Below, in pieces: positions 35,530 through 44,379 of a stretch of 64,000 bases of DNA. The stretch comes from Arthrobacter sp. MAHUQ-56 (GTDB taxonomy: Bacteria; Actinomycetota; Actinomycetes; Actinomycetales; Micrococcaceae), in contig NZ_JAIFZQ010000026.1 in assembly GCF_019710585.1 (NCBI RefSeq), positions 1-64,000 of the forward strand, read 5' to 3'. The notes under the pieces were generated by a model. It was not told the origin of the DNA. It searched no databases and saw nothing but the letters and a program-made list of their open reading frames with translations. The stretch's first letter is position 1. Every line of letters begins with the position of its first letter. Position numbers and translations under genes: made by a program.

Positions 35530-35595
35530 TTGTCCTTGTAGGTCCTAGACACTGTGACCACTCACCGATCCACCCAGCAATGATGCAGGAGAAGT

Positions 35596-38500
35596 ATGTT
35601 TTCCAAAGTTCTGGTGGCCAACCGCGGCGAAATCGCGATCAGGGCCTTCCGCGCCAGCTACGAGCTGGGCGCCAAGACTGTTGCCGTCTTCCCCAATGAG
35701 GACAGGAACTCGATCCACCGCCAGAAAGCGGATGAAGCGTACCTGATCGGCGAGGAAGGGCATCCTGTCCGGGCCTACCTGGATGTGGATGAAGTGATCC
35801 GGGTGGCCAAGGAGTCCGGCGCCGACGCCATCTACCCGGGCTACGGCTTCCTTTCAGAGAACCCCGGGCTGGCACGTGCCGCGAAGGAAGCCGGCATCAC
35901 TTTCGTCGGCCCGCCCGCCGAAGTCCTGGAGCTTGCCGGCAACAAGGTGGCTGCGCTGAAGGCAGCCCGCGAAGCCGGCGTACCGGTGCTGAAGTCCAGC
36001 GAACCGTCCAAGGACCTGGACGAACTGCTGGCTGCCGCGGATGAGATCGGCTTCCCCATCTTCGCCAAAGCCGTCGCCGGCGGCGGCGGGCGCGGCATGC
36101 GCCGGGTGGACACCCGGGAAGCCCTGCCCGAGGCCTTGAAGTCGGCCATGCGTGAAGCCGACGCCGCATTCGGTGACCCCACCATGTTCCTGGAGCAGGC
36201 TGTCCTGCGTCCCCGGCACATCGAAGTACAGATCCTGGCCGACGCCGAGGGCAATGTCATGCACCTCTTCGAGCGTGACTGCTCCATCCAGCGCCGCCAC
36301 CAAAAGGTCATCGAGATTGCCCCGGCGCCCAACCTGGACGAGGGCATCCGACAGGCCCTCTACCGGGACGCCGTCAAGTTCGCCCAGGCCCTGAACTACG
36401 TCAACGCCGGCACCGTGGAGTTCCTCGTGGACACCGAAGGCGAGCGGGCCGGCCAGCACGTCTTCATCGAAATGAACCCCCGCATCCAGGTGGAACACAC
36501 GGTGACCGAGGAAGTCACGGACGTGGACCTTGTCCAGGCCCAGATGCGGATCGCCTCCGGTGAGACCCTCGCCGACCTTGGCCTCTCCCAGGACGCGGTC
36601 AAGCTGCGCGGTGCCGCCCTGCAGAGCCGCATCACCACCGAGGACCCGGCCAACGGCTTCCGCCCGGACGTCGGAAAGATCACCGGCTACCGCTCCGCCG
36701 GTGGCGCCGGGGTAAGGCTCGACGGCGGCACCGTCTACTCGGGTGCCGAAATCAGCCCGCACTTCGACTCCATGCTGGTCAAACTGACCTGCCGTGGCAG
36801 GGACTACCCGTCCGCCGTCGCGCGTGCCCGCCGTGCCTTGGCCGAATTCCGCATCCGTGGTGTCTCCACGAACATCCCCTTCCTGCAGGCCGTGCTGGAT
36901 GACCCCGACTTCATCGCCGGCGACGTCGCGACCAACTTCATCGACCAGCGCCCGCAGCTGCTCAAGGCCCGTGTCTCCGCCGACCGCGGCACCAAGCTGC
37001 TCACCTGGCTGGCCGACGTCACCGTCAACAAGCCGAACGGCGAGCTGACGGTCCACTCGAACCCCGCGGACAAGCTTCCCTCGTTCAAGGGCCTGCAGGC
37101 GGCGCCCGGATCGCGCCAGAAGCTCCTCGAGCTGGGCCCGGAAGGGTTTGCCAAGGCGCTCCGGGAGCAGAATGCAGTCGCCGTTACGGACACCACCTTC
37201 CGCGACGCGCACCAGTCGCTGCTGGCAACCCGCGTCCGCACCCGCGACCTCGTGGCCGCCGGCCCCGCTGTCACGCACCTGCTGCCTGAACTGCTGTCGG
37301 TTGAAGCGTGGGGCGGTGCCACCTACGACGTCGCGCTGCGCTTCCTGGGCGAAGACCCCTGGGACCGGCTCGCCGCGCTGCGCCAGGCCATGCCGAACGT
37401 CTGCATCCAGATGCTGCTGCGCGGCCGCAACACCGTGGGTTACACGCCGTACCCCGAGGAAGTCACCGAAGCCTTCGTCAACGAGGCAGCGGCAACCGGT
37501 ATCGATATCTTCCGCATCTTCGATGCCCTGAATGACGTCAGCCAAATGGCGCCGGCCATCCGCGCCGTCCGCGCAACCGGCACCGCCGTCGCCGAAGTCG
37601 CCCTCTGCTACACCGGCGACCTGCTGGATCCGGCCGAAAAGCTGTACACCCTGGACTACTACCTGGACCTGGCGCAGAAGATCGTTGACGCCGGCGCCCA
37701 CATCCTGGCGATCAAGGACATGGCCGGCCTGCTTCGGCCTGCCGCGGCGGCCAGGCTTGTCACCGCGCTGCGGGAACGCTTCGACCTGCCCGTGCACCTG
37801 CACACCCACGACACCGCCGGTGGCCAGCTGGCCACCCTGCTGGCCGCCGTCGACGCCGGCGTGGACGCCGTGGACGTCGCCTCCGCGTCGCTTGCCGGCA
37901 CCACCAGCCAGGTGTCGGCGTCGGCCCTGGTGGCAGCGCTGGCCCACACACCCCGTGACACGGGCCTGAGCCTGGACGCCGTCAGTTCGCTCGAACCGTA
38001 CTGGGAAGCGGTGCGCCGCGTGTACGCGCCGTTCGAGTCGGGCCTGCCTGGACCCACCGGCCGTGTGTACAAGCACGAAATCCCCGGCGGCCAGCTCTCA
38101 AACCTCCGCCAGCAGGCCATGGCGCTGGGACTGGGGGAGCGGTTCGAGGCCATCGAGGACATGTACACGGCTGCCGACCGGATCCTGGGCCACCTGGTGA
38201 AGGTGACGCCGTCCTCCAAGGTGGTGGGTGACCTCGCCCTGCACCTGGTGGGCCTCAACGCCGACCCGGCCGACTTCGAAGCGAACCCGCAGAACTACGA
38301 CATCCCCGACTCCGTGATCGGCTTCCTGTCCGGCGAGCTGGGTGACCCTCCGGGAGGCTGGCCCGAGCCCTTCCGCACCAAGGCCCTGCAGGGCAGGAGC
38401 GTGAAGGTCCGCGACGTCGAGCTCAGCGCGGAGGACAGCGCTGCGCTGAAGTCCGACTCGAAGACCCGCCAGCACACGCTGAACCGGCTCCTCTTCGACG

Positions 38501-38994
38501 GGCCCACCAAGGATTACCTGAAGAGCGTGGAGACCTACGGCAACATCTCCGTTCTCGACACCCGCGACTACCTGTACGGCCTGCAGCGCGGCACCGAGCA
38601 CGAAATCCAGCTGGAGCGCGGCGTCCGGCTGATTGCGTCCCTGGAAGCCGTCTCGGAGCCGGATGAGAAGGGCATGCGCACGGTCATGTGCACCCTCAAC
38701 GGGCAGTCCCGTCCGGTGGTGGTCCGCGACCGTTCCGTGGTCAGCAACGTCAAGACCGCCGAGAAGGCCGATCCGTCGCAGCCGGGCCACGTGGCCGCAC
38801 CCTTCGCGGGCGCCGTCACCGTGACGGTCAAGCCGGGGGAGACGGTCAAGGCCGGCGACACCGTGGCCACCATCGAGGCAATGAAGATGGAGGCATCCAT
38901 TACGACGCCGGTGGGCGGCAAGGTCAGCCGCCTCGCCATTTTATCGGTGGAGCAGGTGCAGGGCGGAGACCTGCTGCTGGTCATCGAACAGTAG
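35596..38994 (+). CDS. pyc: Pyruvate carboxylase
   Basis: 1132 residues, full length for a single-chain enzyme. Biotin carboxylase domain about 1-450 (MFSKVLVANRGEIAIRAFR, AVAGGGGRGMR, EMNPRIQVEHTVTEEV), carboxyltransferase domain about 530-800 (DTTFRDAHQSLLATRVRT, HTHDTAGGQ), PYC domain, and biotinyl domain with EAMKMEA and K1097. It makes oxaloacetate from pyruvate and bicarbonate. GCAGGAGAAGT precedes the ATG. It fits the methylcitrate and dicarboxylate genes nearby as an anaplerotic step. Confidence 0.96.
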   Translation: MFSKVLVANRGEIAIRAFRASYELGAKTVAVFPNEDRNSIHRQKADEAYLIGEEGHPVRAYLDVDEVIRVAKESGADAIYPGYGFLSENPGLARAAKEAGITFVGPPAEVLELAGNKVAALKAAREAGVPVLKSSEPSKDLDELLAAADEIGFPIFAKAVAGGGGRGMRRVDTREALPEALKSAMREADAAFGDPTMFLEQAVLRPRHIEVQILADAEGNVMHLFERDCSIQRRHQKVIEIAPAPNLDEGIRQALYRDAVKFAQALNYVNAGTVEFLVDTEGERAGQHVFIEMNPRIQVEHTVTEEVTDVDLVQAQMRIASGETLADLGLSQDAVKLRGAALQSRITTEDPANGFRPDVGKITGYRSAGGAGVRLDGGTVYSGAEISPHFDSMLVKLTCRGRDYPSAVARARRALAEFRIRGVSTNIPFLQAVLDDPDFIAGDVATNFIDQRPQLLKARVSADRGTKLLTWLADVTVNKPNGELTVHSNPADKLPSFKGLQAAPGSRQKLLELGPEGFAKALREQNAVAVTDTTFRDAHQSLLATRVRTRDLVAAGPAVTHLLPELLSVEAWGGATYDVALRFLGEDPWDRLAALRQAMPNVCIQMLLRGRNTVGYTPYPEEVTEAFVNEAAATGIDIFRIFDALNDVSQMAPAIRAVRATGTAVAEVALCYTGDLLDPAEKLYTLDYYLDLAQKIVDAGAHILAIKDMAGLLRPAAAARLVTALRERFDLPVHLHTHDTAGGQLATLLAAVDAGVDAVDVASASLAGTTSQVSASALVAALAHTPRDTGLSLDAVSSLEPYWEAVRRVYAPFESGLPGPTGRVYKHEIPGGQLSNLRQQAMALGLGERFEAIEDMYTAADRILGHLVKVTPSSKVVGDLALHLVGLNADPADFEANPQNYDIPDSVIGFLSGELGDPPGGWPEPFRTKALQGRSVKVRDVELSAEDSAALKSDSKTRQHTLNRLLFDGPTKDYLKSVETYGNISVLDTRDYLYGLQRGTEHEIQLERGVRLIASLEAVSEPDEKGMRTVMCTLNGQSRPVVVRDRSVVSNVKTAEKADPSQPGHVAAPFAGAVTVTVKPGETVKAGDTVATIEAMKMEASITTPVGGKVSRLAILSVEQVQGGDLLLVIEQ

Positions 38995-39010
38995 GCAGGG
39001 ACGAACCACG

Positions 39011-39056
39011 GCAACAGCAAGGGGCCGCTCCGTTCGGAGCGGCCCCTTGGCGTTGC
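39011..39056. terminator. Bidirectional terminator between pyc and fadD15
   Basis: CAAGGGGCCGCTCCG (39018-39032) pairs with CGGAGCGGCCCCTTG (39035-39049), enclosed by an outer GCAAC (39011-39015) / GTTGC (39052-39056) stem. It lies between convergent genes. Confidence 0.85.
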
Positions 39057-39070
39057 TGGAGCGGGGAGCG

Positions 39071-40879
39071 TCAGGCGCGGGGCGCCGAGTACATGTCCTC
39101 GATGACGTTTTCGAAGTCCTTCATCACCTGGGCGCGCTTGACCTTCATGGAGGGGGTCAGGTGCCCCGAGGCTTCGGTGAAGTCGGCTGCCACGATCCGG
39201 AAGGACTTGATGGCCTCGGCCTGGGACACGGAGCTGTTGGCGGCGGTGATCAGGTCCTGCACAGCGGCCTTCACCACCGGGTTGTCTGCCGCGGCTTCCA
39301 GGGACTTGTCCGCCGGGAGTCCGTGCCGCTGGAGCCAGCCGGGCAAGGCCTCCTGGTCCAGGGTGACCAACGCCCCGATGAAGGGCCGGTTGTCGCCCAC
39401 CACCAGCACCTGCGAAACCAGGGCATCGGCCCGGATCTGGTCCTCGAGCAGGGCGGGGATGACGTTCTTGCCGCCCGCGGTGACGATGATCTCCTTCTTC
39501 CGGCCGGTGATCCAGACGAAGCCGTCTTCGTCCAGCCTGCCGATGTCGCCCGTGCGGAACCATCCGTCCGCAAACGCTTCCGCCGTCAGGTCCTCGCGCT
39601 GGTAGTACCCCCGCATGACGCAGGCTCCCTTGGCAAGGATCTCGCCGTCTTCGGCAATCTTCACGGCGTTGCCGGGCAACGGTTTGCCCACGGATCCGAT
39701 CTTGATCCGTGACGGGGTGTTGACCGTGATGGGAGCGGTGGTTTCCGTGAGGCCGTAGCCCTCGAGCACCTGCAGGCCGATGCCCTGGAAGAAGTGGCCG
39801 AGCCGTTCGCCGAGCGGGCCTCCGCCGGACACCGCATGGGCCACGTGTCCGCCCATGGCAGCACGCAGCTTCCCGTAGACCAGCTTGTCGAACAGGGCAT
39901 GCCGCAGTTTCAGGCCAAGGCCCACCCGGCCTTCCTGGCGGGCCTTCGAGAAGGCGATGGCCGTTTCCGCGGCCCGGTGGAAGATGGCGCCCTTGCCGCC
40001 GTCCTCGGCCTTGGTCAGTGCGGAGTTGTAGACCTTTTCGAAGACCCGGGGCACGGCCAGGATGAACGTGGGCTCGTAGCTTTGCAGGTCCGCCAGGAGG
40101 TTCTTAATGTCCGGGGTGTGCGCCACCGTGGTTCCGGCTGCCATCGCCAGGACGGAAATGAAGCGTGCAAACACGTGGGCCAGGGGAAGGAACATGATGG
40201 TCTTGGCGTTCTCGTGGACGATCTCGCCGATGATGGCCAGGGCGTTGTCCGAGAGTTCGACGAAGTTGCCGTGGGTCAGTTCGCACCCTTTGGGCCGTCC
40301 CGTGGTACCGGACGTGTAGATGATGGTGGCGACGTCCCGAAGGCCCGCCGCACTGCGCCGCGCCTCGAGTTCATCGTCGCTGACGCCGCGGCCCGCCTCA
40401 CGGAGCGCATCCAGGCCCTGCCCCTCAAGCTGCCAGACGTGCTGCAGGGCGGTGAGGCCCTCGGCATTCACTGCCTGCCGGATGACGTTTTCGTGGTGGG
40501 CGGACTCGCCGAAGGCGGCCACGGCACCGGAATCCCCGAGGTTCCAGGCGACCTGGGAGGGGGAGGAGGTTTCATAGATGGGAACCGAAACGGCGCCCGC
40601 GAACCAAATGGCGAAATCCACCAGGGCCCACTCGTAGCGGGTACGCGACATGATGCCCACCCGGTCACCGGCCCCCACGCCGCTGGCGATGAGCCCCTTA
40701 GCCAGTGCCCGGACGTCGGCCAGGAAATCGGTGGCGCGGACGTCCTCCCATGACCCTGCGGAGGTCCGGCGCGAAAAGAGCGCGGGGTTGCTGGGCTTGG
40801 CTGCCTGCCGCAGCACCAGGTCCGTGATGTTGGTTTCCAGTGGGACAACAACAAGAGGCGGAACACTGAATTCGCGCAC
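39071..40879 (-). CDS. Long-chain fatty-acid-CoA ligase (FadD15-like)
   Basis: 602 residues of the AMP-forming family. P-loop IIYTSGTTGRPKGCELTHGN, the A5 motif LEGYGLTETTAPI, and A7-A8 region GWFRTGDIGRLDEDGFVWITGRKKEIIVTAGGKNV are all present. The length and the DAHP synthase and kinase further on match Rv2187 (FadD15). It activates long-chain fatty acids, probably for phospholipid recycling. GTG at 40879 has AAAGGAG; longer starts lack a site. Confidence 0.9.
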   Translation of the reverse strand: MREFSVPPLVVVPLETNITDLVLRQAAKPSNPALFSRRTSAGSWEDVRATDFLADVRALAKGLIASGVGAGDRVGIMSRTRYEWALVDFAIWFAGAVSVPIYETSSPSQVAWNLGDSGAVAAFGESAHHENVIRQAVNAEGLTALQHVWQLEGQGLDALREAGRGVSDDELEARRSAAGLRDVATIIYTSGTTGRPKGCELTHGNFVELSDNALAIIGEIVHENAKTIMFLPLAHVFARFISVLAMAAGTTVAHTPDIKNLLADLQSYEPTFILAVPRVFEKVYNSALTKAEDGGKGAIFHRAAETAIAFSKARQEGRVGLGLKLRHALFDKLVYGKLRAAMGGHVAHAVSGGGPLGERLGHFFQGIGLQVLEGYGLTETTAPITVNTPSRIKIGSVGKPLPGNAVKIAEDGEILAKGACVMRGYYQREDLTAEAFADGWFRTGDIGRLDEDGFVWITGRKKEIIVTAGGKNVIPALLEDQIRADALVSQVLVVGDNRPFIGALVTLDQEALPGWLQRHGLPADKSLEAAADNPVVKAAVQDLITAANSSVSQAEAIKSFRIVAADFTEASGHLTPSMKVKRAQVMKDFENVIEDMYSAPRA

Positions 40880-40962
40880 TATAGCTCCTTTGATATCCGA
40901 GGTCCCACGCCGGGGCATGCCTAAAGACTAATACCCACGGCCGGACTGTGCAGTACCTAAAC

Positions 40963-40976
40963 CTACTGGCGAGTAA
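40963..40976. promoter_or_regulatory. Possible TetR-type operator CTACT-N4-AGTAA
   Basis: TACT (40964-40967) and AGTA (40972-40975) form a short dyad with a 4-base centre between the divergent fadD15-like and glucokinase genes. The shape resembles TetR-type fatty-acid regulator sites. The regulator gene is not in the window. Confidence 0.35.
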
Positions 40977-41036
40977 CTTAGCCGTCAATGCAGGGACACA
41001 TCGCCTGCGTATGTCAAGACAATCCTGCTCCCCGCC

Positions 41037-41042
41037 TAGAAT
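41037..41042 (+). promoter_or_regulatory. -10 element of a leaderless glucokinase transcript
   Basis: TAGAAT ends 8 bases before the ATG at 41051, so transcription would begin at or next to the start codon. No ribosome site precedes the ATG. The -35 is poor. Confidence 0.55.
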
Positions 41043-41050
41043 GAAACACT

Positions 41051-42148
41051 ATGTACGGACCGCTGCCCGGCGACCAGGCCGGCCCCCTCAAAAGACCGGC
41101 ACCCCGCCGCTACGCCGCCTACCGCCCCGGCCGGCTGCCCGTCGGTGCCGCCCGCGGACACCTGCGCCTCAACCGCAAAGGCCTGGCCATCGGGATCGAT
41201 ATCGGGGGAACCAAGGTGGCGGCGGGCGTGGTTGACGCCGAAGGACGGATCCTCAGCGAGGCGCGCAGGTCCACGCCGGGAACTGATCCGCGGGCAGTGG
41301 AGCGGGTCATCCTGGAACTGGTGGAGGAGCTCAGCCGCGGGCACCGGATCAGGTCCGTGGGAATCGGTGCGGCCGGCTGGATGGACCTCGCCGGTGGAAC
41401 GGTCCTCTTCAGCCCGCACCTGGCATGGCGCAATGAACCGTTGCGCGAGAACCTGGAGCGGCTCCTTCGCCGTCCCGTGCTCCTGACCAACGACGCCGAC
41501 GCCGCGGCCTGGGCGGAGTGGCGCTTCGGCGCGGGCCGGGGGGAAGACCGGCTGGTCTGCATCACGCTGGGCACCGGCATCGGCGGAGCCATGGTGATGG
41601 ACGGCAGGCTGGAGCGCGGCCGTTTCGGCGTGGCCGGCGAGTTCGGACACCAGGTCATCATGCCCGGCGGACACCGGTGCGAGTGCGGCAACCGGGGGTG
41701 CTGGGAGCAGTACGCCTCCGGCAACGCCCTGGGCCGGGAGGCGAGGCTGCTGGCCCGTGCCAACTCTCCCGTTGCCCAGGACCTGCTGGCTGCGGCCGGG
41801 GGGCATCCGGAAGACATCACCGGAGCCATCGTCACGGAACTTGCCCTGGCCGGCGACCGGGCGTCGCGGGAACTGATCGAGGAGGTGGGCGAATGGCTCG
41901 GGCTGGGCCTGGCCAACCTCGCCGCCGCGCTGGACCCGGGGCTCTTCGTCATCGGCGGCGGATTGTGTTCAGCAGGGGACCTGCTGGTGGAACCGGCCCG
42001 GAAAGCCTTCTCCCGGAACCTGACCGGGCGCGGCTTCCGCCCGGCGGCAGGCATCGAGCTGGCCGCCCTGGGCCCGAACGCCGGACTGATCGGCGCCGCC
42101 GACCTTTCACGCGTCAGCAGCCGCGTGCGCAGCCAAGGAGCGCGCTAG
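41051..42148 (+). CDS. glcK: ROK-family glucokinase
   Basis: 365 residues. A basic 43-residue N-terminal arm precedes the ROK fold: GIDIGGTKVAAGVVD (phosphate 1), the catalytic region TNDADAAAWAEW, TLGTGIGGAMV, and the zinc motif CECGNRGCWEQ. It phosphorylates glucose with ATP or polyphosphate. No helix-turn-helix is present, so it is an enzyme and not a NagC-type repressor. Its TAG and the stop of the facing gene share CTAG. Confidence 0.9.
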   Translation: MYGPLPGDQAGPLKRPAPRRYAAYRPGRLPVGAARGHLRLNRKGLAIGIDIGGTKVAAGVVDAEGRILSEARRSTPGTDPRAVERVILELVEELSRGHRIRSVGIGAAGWMDLAGGTVLFSPHLAWRNEPLRENLERLLRRPVLLTNDADAAAWAEWRFGAGRGEDRLVCITLGTGIGGAMVMDGRLERGRFGVAGEFGHQVIMPGGHRCECGNRGCWEQYASGNALGREARLLARANSPVAQDLLAAAGGHPEDITGAIVTELALAGDRASRELIEEVGEWLGLGLANLAAALDPGLFVIGGGLCSAGDLLVEPARKAFSRNLTGRGFRPAAGIELAALGPNAGLIGAADLSRVSSRVRSQGAR

Positions 42149-42714
42149 ACCCTCGCGCCGTCGTCGTCCTCGTTCTTTTCCTGCGGCAGTTTCATGATCA
42201 GGTACACCGTGCCGAGCACGAACACGGCAACAATGCCGACAATGGCAAGCAGCGGAGCGGCGCGCCAGAACATCGCCGACAGCAGCAGGGCCACCGGTCC
42301 ACCCACGGCGGCAAGCCACGCAAGCATGGTCAGCGGATCCGTGCCGGCCAGGCTGGGAGGCTCCTCCGGCACGAACTCCCCGCCGTCGTCGTCCACGTCA
42401 TAGTCGCGCGGGCCGGCCGGGTCATGCTGCGACGTCCGCCCGCCGCCGGACGTGCCGGCAGCGTCAGCGGCGGCTTCGCGCTCCGCGGCGGACAACCCGG
42501 CCGGCGGAGTTCCGGCCAGTCCCAACGGGTCGAAGTCGCGAAACGACGGCGGCGGGTTTCCGGGGCTGCCGGCCTTGTCCGGCTGCCGCCCGGGTCCGGG
42601 CGGGTCAGGGCGCGTGGCGACAGTGTCCGACTCCAGGCGTGCCACCAGGTCAAGCCAGACGGCGTCGTCCTGGTTGGCGCCCGGGTCCGGCGCGCCGGGG
42701 TCAGGCCTTGCCAT
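42145..42714 (-). CDS. Hypothetical membrane protein
   Basis: 189 residues. The first 125 residues are polar, Pro/Asp/Gly-rich and probably disordered; two membrane helices (about 130-150 and 155-178, LTMLAWLAAVGGPVALLLSA and PLLAIVGIVAVFVLGTVYLIM) end in a short charged tail. The ATG at 42714 overlaps the hydrolase gene by 14 bases. No family recognised; the Rv2183c-like place in the block suggests an envelope role, which is a guess. Confidence 0.75.
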   Translation of the reverse strand: MARPDPGAPDPGANQDDAVWLDLVARLESDTVATRPDPPGPGRQPDKAGSPGNPPPSFRDFDPLGLAGTPPAGLSAAEREAAADAAGTSGGGRTSQHDPAGPRDYDVDDDGGEFVPEEPPSLAGTDPLTMLAWLAAVGGPVALLLSAMFWRAAPLLAIVGIVAVFVLGTVYLIMKLPQEKNEDDDGARV

Positions 42715-43483
42715 GGCGGACCTCGTGACCGGGTTGCAGGACCCGCAGGATGAAAGCCACGGAGCCTTCGAAGATACGGTCGGCGTCGTTGTCCAGCGTG
42801 GCAACGTGGTAGCTGTTCTCGAGCTGCACCACCTCGAGCGGCGCATGCGTCAGCCCGCGCCGCAGCAGGGCCATGCTGGAGTCGGACACCACATGGTCCA
42901 CGGTGGAGCGGTACACCTGGACGGGCGCGGTGACCCGCGGCAGGAGCCGGACGGTGTCCTTGAACATCTTGTTGAGCTCATGGGCCGCGGCCACGGGCGT
43001 GCGGGTGTAGGCCCCCTCGTCCATGCCGGCTTTGAGGATGTCATTGCCGATGGCGGGGGTGCTCTTGAGCACCAGCTTCAGGATCCCGGCCAGCGGGGCA
43101 CGCGGATCATCGACCGTCAGGCCCGGATTGACCAGGAGAACCCCGGCAACCGGACGGGTTGCGGCGATCCTCAGCGCCAGGGCCCCGCCCATGCTCAGGC
43201 CTGCCGCGAACACCTGGTCGCACTGGGCGTCGAGTTCCAGGTAGGCCTCATCGAGGGCGCCGTGCCACTGCTGCCACCGCGTCCGGTTCAGGTCCTGCCA
43301 GCTTGTCCCATGGCCCGGCAGCAGCGGCATGCGGACGGCGAAACCGGCAGCAGCGAGGGCCTGGGCCCAGGCCCTGAGCCCATGTGGACTTCCGGTGAAG
43401 CCGTGGGACAGGACCACTCCGGTGCGGGAGCCGTCGCCGCTGAAGGCGCTGCTGAAGGGGCTGTGGTCAGGGCCGGCGGTCAT
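42701..43483 (-). CDS. Alpha/beta hydrolase, carboxylesterase/lipase-like (paralogue 1)
   Basis: 260 residues. The oxyanion turn SHGFTGSPHG, the lid-side PLLPGHGTSW, the nucleophile elbow GLSMGG, an aspartate in RSTVDHVV and a histidine in SYHVATLDND form a full triad. It resembles bacterial carboxylesterases and monoacylglycerol lipases such as Est30. No signal peptide. It is adjacent to a close paralogue with a 4-base overlap. Confidence 0.88.
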   Translation of the reverse strand: MTAGPDHSPFSSAFSGDGSRTGVVLSHGFTGSPHGLRAWAQALAAAGFAVRMPLLPGHGTSWQDLNRTRWQQWHGALDEAYLELDAQCDQVFAAGLSMGGALALRIAATRPVAGVLLVNPGLTVDDPRAPLAGILKLVLKSTPAIGNDILKAGMDEGAYTRTPVAAAHELNKMFKDTVRLLPRVTAPVQVYRSTVDHVVSDSSMALLRRGLTHAPLEVVQLENSYHVATLDNDADRIFEGSVAFILRVLQPGHEVRHGKA

Positions 43484-44268
43484 GGGGCCTCCAAAGTGCT
43501 GGTGCGGCGGGCGTGGGCTCCGACAAAGGCTGCCGACTCCGTAAAGATCAAGGGCGCGTCAACGTCAAGGGTAGCCACGTGGCCGCTGCTGGCAAGGTCA
43601 ACCACCGGGGCCAAATGCGCACCCAGGCCCTTCTTCAGCAGGCCCAACGAGGTGGGCGGGACCACGGCGTCGGTGCGCGACCTGAAGACCTGGACCGGCG
43701 CGTCCACCCGGGGCAGGCTGCGCACCGCGGCAGCGAACAGCTTCTTCAATTCGTGTACTGCAGCCAGCGGAGTCAAGGAATAGTCGCCGTCGTTGGTCGC
43801 CGGCGCCCCGGTCTGGTCCTCCTGGATCGGGACTGTGGTCCGCTGGAAATATTTCAGCAGCCCGATCACCCGCACCCTGCGGTCATAGAAACTCAGGCCG
43901 GGATTGACCACGCTGACCCCGGCAACCGAATGGCGGGAAGCGGTGAGCAGGGCAATCGCCCCGCCCATGGACAGCCCTGCCGTGAAGCAGGCGTCGGTCC
44001 GTGCCGACAGGTCCAGGAAGGCCGCCTCATAGCAGCGGTACCAGTCGCGCCAGGCGGAACGGGCCAGTTGGCGCCAGTCTGTTCCATGACCGGGCAGCAG
44101 CGGAACGGTGACGGCGTAGCCCTGCTCTGCCAGGTACTCCGCCCACGGCATGACACTCAGGGGACTGCCGGTGAACCCGTGGCAAATGGCGATCCCGGTG
44201 CGCGCGTTGGCTCCGTGGCCGGGGTAGCTGAAAGCAGCCGGACGGGACGGGGTGCTGCTTTCAGTCAT
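43480..44268 (-). CDS. Alpha/beta hydrolase, carboxylesterase/lipase-like (paralogue 2)
   Basis: 262 residues, aligning end to end with the next gene (CHGFTGSPLSV, PLLPGHGTDW, GLSMGGAIAL, RSRTDAVV, SSGHVATLDVD). The triad is complete. The pair looks like an old tandem duplication, since identity is moderate and gene starts are alike. It is the first gene of the three-gene minus-strand operon. Confidence 0.88.
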   Translation of the reverse strand: MTESSTPSRPAAFSYPGHGANARTGIAICHGFTGSPLSVMPWAEYLAEQGYAVTVPLLPGHGTDWRQLARSAWRDWYRCYEAAFLDLSARTDACFTAGLSMGGAIALLTASRHSVAGVSVVNPGLSFYDRRVRVIGLLKYFQRTTVPIQEDQTGAPATNDGDYSLTPLAAVHELKKLFAAAVRSLPRVDAPVQVFRSRTDAVVPPTSLGLLKKGLGAHLAPVVDLASSGHVATLDVDAPLIFTESAAFVGAHARRTSTLEAP

Positions 44269-44379
44269 GAGTCCATCGTGTCACTGTTCCAGCCAAATCT
44301 CACTAGAGTAGGGTTGCATTGAATCGCTGGCCAGGCCCGATGCGGGGACTGGGAGCCGCCTTCCGGAGAGGTTCACTAC

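Noticed and set aside
35854..38076. A 740-residue minus-strand open frame inside pyc.
   Set aside because: It is the mirror of a high-GC gene with strong third-position bias. The plus strand encodes a complete pyruvate carboxylase with all motifs.
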